Below, piece by piece: positions 39,479 through 43,769 of a stretch of DNA of 43,769 nucleotides. The first letter of the stretch is position 1; each line of letters opens with the position of its first letter. The stretch lies in contig JAFYNM010000009.1 in assembly GCA_017549765.1 (NCBI GenBank), positions 72,390 through 116,158 on the forward strand, read 5' to 3'. The stretch is from Bacteroidales bacterium. Its GTDB lineage: Bacteria > Bacteroidota > Bacteroidia > Bacteroidales > WCHB1-69. The translations under genes and the position numbers were made by a program. Under the pieces are notes generated by a model that saw nothing but the letters and a program-made list of their open reading frames with translations, did not search any database and was not told the DNA's origin.

Positions 39479-41281
39479 TTATTGCTTTATGAATTTAGAG
39501 GTATACACATGTTGGGAGACATCCGTTACTTTCACAAAATAACAGCCGGAAGGTAAACGGGAAACATCCATTTTTATTTGGCTATCGCCAGATTTTTCTT
39601 CAAGAACCACTTTCCCGAACAGATCGAGAACCTGTATGGTCTTTGTTGATTCCATGTCGGTTTGGAGGATGAGGCAGTCTGAGGTGGGATTCGGATACAC
39701 TTTGATGGACTGGTCATACGTGGGGATGCCCACATATTCCATATAGTCGAATTCCATAAAAGTGGGAGGATTACTCAGTGTGTAAGAAGAAAAATTGCCA
39801 AAAGCCACATTGACTACTGAACTGTCCGTAAGGAAGGGGTATGGGTTGGTGGTCGGGTTGAAAGCGTTATGAGCAGGGTTGAAATTGGCCTGGCTGACAT
39901 TGTTGTTGCGCCGGAAGACATATATCTCATCGAAGACATCCACCCCATTGTAATTGGCGTTGCCGTCCAACAACGGATTGACACGGTAGAAGATGATGCC
40001 GCCTTGTGGTGTCTGGTCGTACACCTTTTTCTTATTACGATATTCCACCATGATGAATTCAAACGGGTTCTGGGTGGCTATCCGATAGGCCAGACGATCG
40101 ATGGTGTCGCTACAGTTGTACTGCAGACTGTATCGGCCATATTGGGTGAGTTCTGGAATCTGGTCGTAGGAGACCCAGTTGCCGTATTTGGCTTTCATAT
40201 ATACGAGCATCTGCTGTGGGTAGGGGTTCGTGTTGGAGGCCATCAGATCCCACTGGCCGACAGGCGTGGCATTGGTGGAGTCGTCGTAGTGATAGAGGTC
40301 GGGTGCCCCGAGCGTGTGGAACATCTCGTGACAAAGGGTGCTGTTGGCAAAGTAGTAGCCGGCATCTGCCAGTTGGAAGTTGAAATCCCACACACGTTTG
40401 CCGTGGATGTAGGAGTCTTCGCCATACAAAGACCAGCGGTGCGGCCACAACAGCACGTTCCAGTCGCCCACGTCGCCGCGCACGACAAAACAGACATTGT
40501 CCACAAATCCGTCATCGTTGTAGTCCAAGTCAAGATCGGCGGGAATCATGTTTTCCACGTAGGCCACCGCACGAGCCAACAGCGCAAACTCGCGAGTCCT
40601 CCGCTCGTCATCTGTGGTATAACCGTTGGTGTCAGTGGCAGACCATGGCACATAGTAGTCGCGGGTTAGAGAATCTTGATAGGACAGGATAAGGTCTCCA
40701 GCGGGCTGAGGATAGAAATAAGTCTTGATAAACAGCTGGTTGTAAGATGCTTGCCGAAAATAGGAGTACATGGAGTTGTGGGGCTCCACGGAGTCGTTGA
40801 ACATCAGGTTGACGGATTCAAAGCTGTTGGTGAAGTTGGTGTCGTCGGCGAAACGGATGAAGATGCACAGGTTGTTCATGTGTCCCTTGTTGGTATTCTC
40901 GTCGCGGACTTGCTCACGTTGGGCGGGTTCCAGCATGGCCTGGCGTCGTCGGAGGTACTCTTTTTGCGGGATCTTGAGCCAGGGACGCAAACTGCCTTTG
41001 GTGGCGGGGTTGTCATGACCCGGCAGCCAGGAGGTGGGAACCAGCTGATCCTTTTCCAAGGCGGCATAGACAAAAAAACCAGTCTCTCTGTTTTGTATAA
41101 TAGTATAGCCCTCCGCATCGTGCAGCCAGTTGTAGAACTCGTCGCCAGAAGCATAGATGTGCAACACCTCCCCGTTGGGTTGGGTCATGGTGCGTGGGAC
41201 GAAGGAGAAATAGGCCGCCTGCATCGTGAGGCTACTCATAAGCAGTATCGCCGCTATCCATATAGAAAGTCTATTTTGCAT
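39479..41281 (-). CDS. Secreted M6-family metalloprotease with T9SS C-terminal domain
   Basis: 600 residues from ATG 41281 (MQNRLSIW). The signal peptide ends near TMQAA. An N-terminal prodomain (about 25-120) includes YASGDEFYNWLHDAEGYTIIQN. The catalytic zinc motif HEMFHTLGAPD near 317-327 (HExxHxxGxPD) is the M6 (immune inhibitor A-like) form, followed by PVGQWDLMASN. The last 75 residues are a type A T9SS sorting domain (IKVYPNPTSDCLILQ, LPSGCYFVKV, end KFIKQ). Longer in-frame readings upstream run into cvpA and lack a signal peptide. It is the second metalloprotease cargo in the window. Confidence 0.9.
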   Translation of the reverse strand: MQNRLSIWIAAILLMSSLTMQAAYFSFVPRTMTQPNGEVLHIYASGDEFYNWLHDAEGYTIIQNRETGFFVYAALEKDQLVPTSWLPGHDNPATKGSLRPWLKIPQKEYLRRRQAMLEPAQREQVRDENTNKGHMNNLCIFIRFADDTNFTNSFESVNLMFNDSVEPHNSMYSYFRQASYNQLFIKTYFYPQPAGDLILSYQDSLTRDYYVPWSATDTNGYTTDDERRTREFALLARAVAYVENMIPADLDLDYNDDGFVDNVCFVVRGDVGDWNVLLWPHRWSLYGEDSYIHGKRVWDFNFQLADAGYYFANSTLCHEMFHTLGAPDLYHYDDSTNATPVGQWDLMASNTNPYPQQMLVYMKAKYGNWVSYDQIPELTQYGRYSLQYNCSDTIDRLAYRIATQNPFEFIMVEYRNKKKVYDQTPQGGIIFYRVNPLLDGNANYNGVDVFDEIYVFRRNNNVSQANFNPAHNAFNPTTNPYPFLTDSSVVNVAFGNFSSYTLSNPPTFMEFDYMEYVGIPTYDQSIKVYPNPTSDCLILQTDMESTKTIQVLDLFGKVVLEEKSGDSQIKMDVSRLPSGCYFVKVTDVSQHVYTSKFIKQ

Positions 41282-41297
41282 TTTTTTGATGATAGTT

Positions 41298-41774
41298 TTA
41301 TTCTTTATTTTGCCATTCTTTTTTCCAAACCAGTAATTCTGGCACAATGGGTTCCACATGCCGGTAGGCGAAGGAGTGTTCTTTGGTCTCCTTATGGATG
41401 AGAATCTCATGCTTGTCCACCATGTTGAGCAGGTAAAACACAATGCTGAAGACCAACACCACTTTGCAAACGCCAAAAGCAAGTCCCAGCAGATGGTCGA
41501 CAATCTCCGGTAGCGCGATCTTCACCACTTTCTGCATGCCTTTGCCAGCCAGATGAACCAGAAACAGTACCAGTGCGAAAGTGATGGTGAAGGCAACGGT
41601 GCCGGCCATGGGGATATTGAGCCATCCTTGCAACAGGTAGGAGAAGTTCTTGGCCACCCAAAAGCCGAGAATCAGTGCGATCAAGGAGAAGACCTCGTAC
41701 ACCAATCCGTGGCGGAAGCCTTTCAAGCCCCACCAGCACAAGGGTATCAGCACTATGAAATCCAGCCAGTTCAT
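41298..41774 (-). CDS. CvpA family membrane protein
   Basis: 158 residues with four hydrophobic segments. The N-terminus NWLDFIVLIPLCWWGLKGFRHGLVYEVFSLIALILGFW is the CvpA pattern, including the GxxxG-like helix and the FRHGL loop. CvpA is an inner-membrane protein linked to colicin V export and envelope stability in other bacteria; its molecular function is unsettled. It starts 1 base after the mlaF-like stop, so it belongs to the same operon. Confidence 0.87.
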   Translation of the reverse strand: MNWLDFIVLIPLCWWGLKGFRHGLVYEVFSLIALILGFWVAKNFSYLLQGWLNIPMAGTVAFTITFALVLFLVHLAGKGMQKVVKIALPEIVDHLLGLAFGVCKVVLVFSIVFYLLNMVDKHEILIHKETKEHSFAYRHVEPIVPELLVWKKEWQNKE

Positions 41775-41775
41775 A

Positions 41776-42528
41776 TTATAGGTTCTGTCGTATTCTTTGG
41801 GTTAAAGGTTGGGCGTAGATGAAGTCGTTGAGCAGCTCGTTGTCCGAGGTCAGCACGTTTTCTTTGGAGCCACGCCACGCCATGTGACCTTGATAGATGA
41901 AGGAGATGGTCTCGCCAATGGTGATGACCGAGTTGAGGTCGTGGGTGTTGACGATGGTGGTGATGTGCAGGTCATGGGTGATGTCCGTGACGAGCTCGTC
42001 AATGAGGAGTGCGGTTTTGGGGTCGAGGCCGGAGTTGGGCTCGTCGCAGAACAGATAGCGCGGATTACAGGCGATGGCGCGCGCAAAGGCGGCGCGCTTC
42101 TGCATGCCTCCGCTCAACTCCGCCGGATAGAGCTTGTTGACATTGTGCAAATCCACCCGCTCCAGACAGAAGTTGACCCGCTCCCGCTTCTCGTCCAACG
42201 ACATCTCCGTGAACATGTCCAGCGGAAACATGACGTTCTCCTCTATCGTCATGGAGTCGAAGAGGGCAGAGCCTTGAAAGACCATGCCCATCTCGGCCCG
42301 CAAGCCATGTTTTTCCTTCTCGGGGAGGTCGTGAAAACTGCGGTCGTTGTACAAGACCGTGCCAGAATCCGGCGTAAAAAGGCCTACCAGACATTTCAAC
42401 AAGACCGTTTTGCCCGAACCAGAACGCCCGATGATGAGGTTTACCTTGCCTTCCTCAAAAGTGGTGCTGACATCGAACAACACCTGCTTCTCTCCGAAAT
42501 ACTTGCACAAATTGTTAACCTCTATCAT
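41776..42528 (-). CDS. ABC transporter ATPase, MlaF-like
   Basis: 250 residues. Walker A is GRSGSGKT at 34-41, the signature LSGGMQKRAAFARA is near 137-150, and Walker B is YLFCDEPNSGLDP near 157-169. The replacement of the usual LSGGQ by LSGGMQKR and the DEPNSGLDP form are typical of the lipid-trafficking MlaF/MKL group. It powers a permease of the MlaE type, whose gene lies one base upstream in the same operon. The system moves phospholipids between the inner and outer membranes. Confidence 0.92.
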   Translation of the reverse strand: MIEVNNLCKYFGEKQVLFDVSTTFEEGKVNLIIGRSGSGKTVLLKCLVGLFTPDSGTVLYNDRSFHDLPEKEKHGLRAEMGMVFQGSALFDSMTIEENVMFPLDMFTEMSLDEKRERVNFCLERVDLHNVNKLYPAELSGGMQKRAAFARAIACNPRYLFCDEPNSGLDPKTALLIDELVTDITHDLHITTIVNTHDLNSVITIGETISFIYQGHMAWRGSKENVLTSDNELLNDFIYAQPLTQRIRQNL

Positions 42529-42529
42529 G

Positions 42530-43273
42530 TTACAACATTATTTGGGTGATGAGCACGTTCAAAATCAAGATGATAAAGCTGGATACCACAATCCCTTTGG
42601 TGTTGGCCTTGCCCAGTTCCAGCGCGCCACCGTCGATACGGTATCCATAGAATGCCGCGACTGAAGACATGACAAAGGCGAAGACGAAAGTCTTGGTGAC
42701 CGCATAGAAGATGTCGTAAGCGCGGAAGCAATAGGTCAAGCCGTCCATGAAATGGTACGGTGTGATGCATCCCGTCAGCAGAACCGTCAGGTAGCCGCCC
42801 ACCAAGGCGAAGAAGATGCTGAAGATGATCAGGATAGGGTTCACGAACATCGCTGCCAGCACCTTGGGTAACACCAGGTAGGAGGCTGGGTTGATACCCA
42901 TCACCTCCAAGGCATCGATCTGTTCTGTGACGCGCATACTGCCAATCTCCGCGGTGATGCGCGAACCCAGGTTGCCCACCAACAACAGACTGATGATGGT
43001 CGGACAGAGCTCCATGACAATAGAGGTACGGGACACAAAGCCCACTGTCCAGGAGGGTATCCAGCTGCTTTCTATCTGCATGGCCGTCTGGGTGGTGATG
43101 ACGCTGCCCATGGCGATGGACACGATGCTAACGATCAGCATGGAACCTATCCCCATGGATTCCATCTCGAAGACGAGCTTTTTAAAGAAAATCTTGCTCT
43201 TGTCGGGTTTTGAGAAGACCTTCTTCAAAAAGATGAAATATTCTCCGATGATGGATAGTGCGTTCTTTATCAT
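42530..43273 (-). CDS. MlaE-family lipid ABC permease
   Basis: 247 residues from ATG 43273 (MIKNALSIIGEYFIF); a TTG at 43285 would add four. Five hydrophobic segments and the family core EMESMGIGSMLIVSIVSIAMGSVITTQ and RVTEQIDALEVMGINPASYLVLPKVLAAM are present. It is the inner-membrane channel of the phospholipid transporter, in one transcript with the MlaF-like ATPase and cvpA. The MlaD-like substrate-binding gene that I would expect near them is not in the window. Confidence 0.92.
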   Translation of the reverse strand: MIKNALSIIGEYFIFLKKVFSKPDKSKIFFKKLVFEMESMGIGSMLIVSIVSIAMGSVITTQTAMQIESSWIPSWTVGFVSRTSIVMELCPTIISLLLVGNLGSRITAEIGSMRVTEQIDALEVMGINPASYLVLPKVLAAMFVNPILIIFSIFFALVGGYLTVLLTGCITPYHFMDGLTYCFRAYDIFYAVTKTFVFAFVMSSVAAFYGYRIDGGALELGKANTKGIVVSSFIILILNVLITQIML

Positions 43274-43290
43274 GTTACTAAACAAGGCTG

Positions 43291-43298
43291 CAAAGATA
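43291..43298 (-). promoter_or_regulatory. -7 promoter box of the mlaE-mlaF-cvpA operon
   Basis: Reads TATCTTTG on the minus strand, matching TAnnTTTG, 17 bases before the ATG at 43273. Confidence 0.6.
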
Positions 43299-43489
43299 CA
43301 TTTTCTTTCAACATAAAGAAGAAACTCGCCAGTGTTTAGTCAATAATATTATTGTATATATATATAATAACCTTTTCTGACAACAGTCGTGGACGCCATG
43401 AAAGGGGAAGAGGACAAGTCTTCTTCTGAAAGCTTTGGTTTCGGGAGTGCGTTTTGAATGTGTTTTTGCGACTTTTTCCGAAAACTCTC

Positions 43490-43523
43490 CGAAATCAGGT
43501 CTCCAAAGGTGCGAAATCAGGTC
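43490..43523 (+). repeat. Twelve-base direct repeat in the long intergenic region
   Basis: CGAAATCAGGTC occurs at 43490-43501 and again at 43512-43523, a spacing of 22 bases (two helical turns). This spacing would suit a protein binding the same DNA face twice, but no factor is known. Confidence 0.5.
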
Positions 43524-43669
43524 CAAAAAATGCCCAAAAACAGGGTAAAAAAGGGTGTTTTCAGGGCTATAATACAAAAAAATAAAATTTTTTCTCACTG
43601 ATACACAGCGAGTTGCAGAAAAAAATAATTTTTTTGGTTTGGAGTGATACAACCTATTGTGAAAAACAC

Positions 43670-43677
43670 TATTTTTG
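43670..43677 (+). promoter_or_regulatory. -7 promoter box of the putative rRNA leader
   Basis: TATTTTTG is an exact TAnnTTTG match in A/T-rich context, about 92 bases before the window end. No clean -33 TTTG at the usual spacing was seen. Confidence 0.55.
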
Positions 43678-43769
43678 CGGTCCCAATTGAGAGGGAAACA
43701 GAGGCGACGGGATTTTGGGAGAGTTCATTGAAAGAATGAGGAAAGATGTAGCAAATACTCAAGGAAAAA

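Larger units (their letters stand above)
43299..43769 (+). other. Non-coding region resembling an rRNA-operon leader
   Basis: 471 bases without a credible gene. It is A/T-rich with long A and T runs at 43567-43640, like an upstream activating tract. A strong TATTTTTG box lies at 43670-43677. The transcribed part has polar, base-paired-looking stretches (TCCCAATTGAGAGGGA) and a GTTCATTGA-type segment near 43723, of the kind I associate with 16S leaders in Bacteroidales. The 16S gene itself would lie beyond the window, so this is an inference from leader features only. Confidence 0.45.

Noticed and set aside
43308-43652. A 114-codon minus-strand open frame in the long intergenic region
   Set aside because: Low-complexity A/T sequence gives a Lys/Phe/Tyr-rich translation with no signal or family pattern. 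The region looks like promoter and leader DNA.

Overview
The window reads as a piece of chromosome from an anaerobic member of the Bacteroidales (phylum Bacteroidota). Three things support this. Nearly every transcription unit is preceded by the Bacteroidota -7 box TAnnTTTG and lacks an obvious Shine-Dalgarno sequence. Several secreted proteins end in type A C-terminal domains for the type IX secretion system (T9SS), and one protein carries a type B domain. The gene content is also typical: a NusB with a long N-terminal extension, a GSCFA protein, the methylmalonyl-CoA mutase small subunit and rubrerythrin. Most of the window is well-packed housekeeping sequence of moderate GC. AT-rich, decayed patches lie around 12.5-14.8 kb and 25.4-26.7 kb.

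Layout. 1-1.8 kb: purM (cut by the window edge) and queA, minus strand. 1.9-7.3 kb: a secreted alkaline phosphatase, a coiled-coil membrane protein, then nusB, a DUF1573 lipoprotein, yajC, a short YbbR-like protein and thioredoxin. 7.3-9.0 kb: a POT-family peptide transporter with a good terminator, then a candidate small RNA on the minus strand (about 9.03-9.15 kb). 9.2-12.5 kb: a PcrA/UvrD helicase and a GSCFA protein. 12.5-16 kb: a very large secreted metzincin-like protease gene, split in two by a 10-A tract and bordered by two families of short direct repeats. 16-17.6 kb: a beta-helix T9SS protein and tRNA-Leu(CAA). 17.7-20.8 kb: two lipoproteins coupled to cinA and xerD. 20.8-25.4 kb: upp, purB and a KtrAB-type potassium system. 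25.4-26.7 kb: a relic of an IS30-like transposase, an orphan secreted protein and a broken T9SS gene. 26.7-28.5 kb: a PfkB-family kinase, tRNA-Thr(CGU) and mntP. 28.5-32.4 kb: secreted endonuclease I, mutA and a BtuF-like cobalamin-binding lipoprotein. 32.4-35.9 kb: an ECF sigma factor with a probable anti-sigma factor whose periplasmic end is a T9SS-type (CHU_C) domain, divergent from a large TPR/OmpA-like lipoprotein. 35.9-38.1 kb: a HAD phosphatase, a SPOR protein and folD. 38.2-43.3 kb, minus strand: rubrerythrin, a small lipoprotein, sufE, an M6 metalloprotease with a T9SS tail, cvpA, mlaF-like and mlaE-like genes. 43.3-43.8 kb: non-coding sequence with a strong promoter box that looks like the leader of an rRNA operon starting just past the window.

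How the genes fit together. Secreted hydrolases (phosphatase, two metalloproteases, a nuclease) with a peptide transporter suggest a scavenger that breaks down protein and nucleic acid outside the cell. mutA beside a cobalamin-uptake lipoprotein fits succinate/propionate metabolism. The most unusual item is the sigma/anti-sigma pair, because the anti-sigma-like protein ends in the same kind of domain that marks T9SS cargo. This could let the cell sense the state of its own secretion system; that is inference. All calls come from reading the sequence and from remembered family features. No database search was run.
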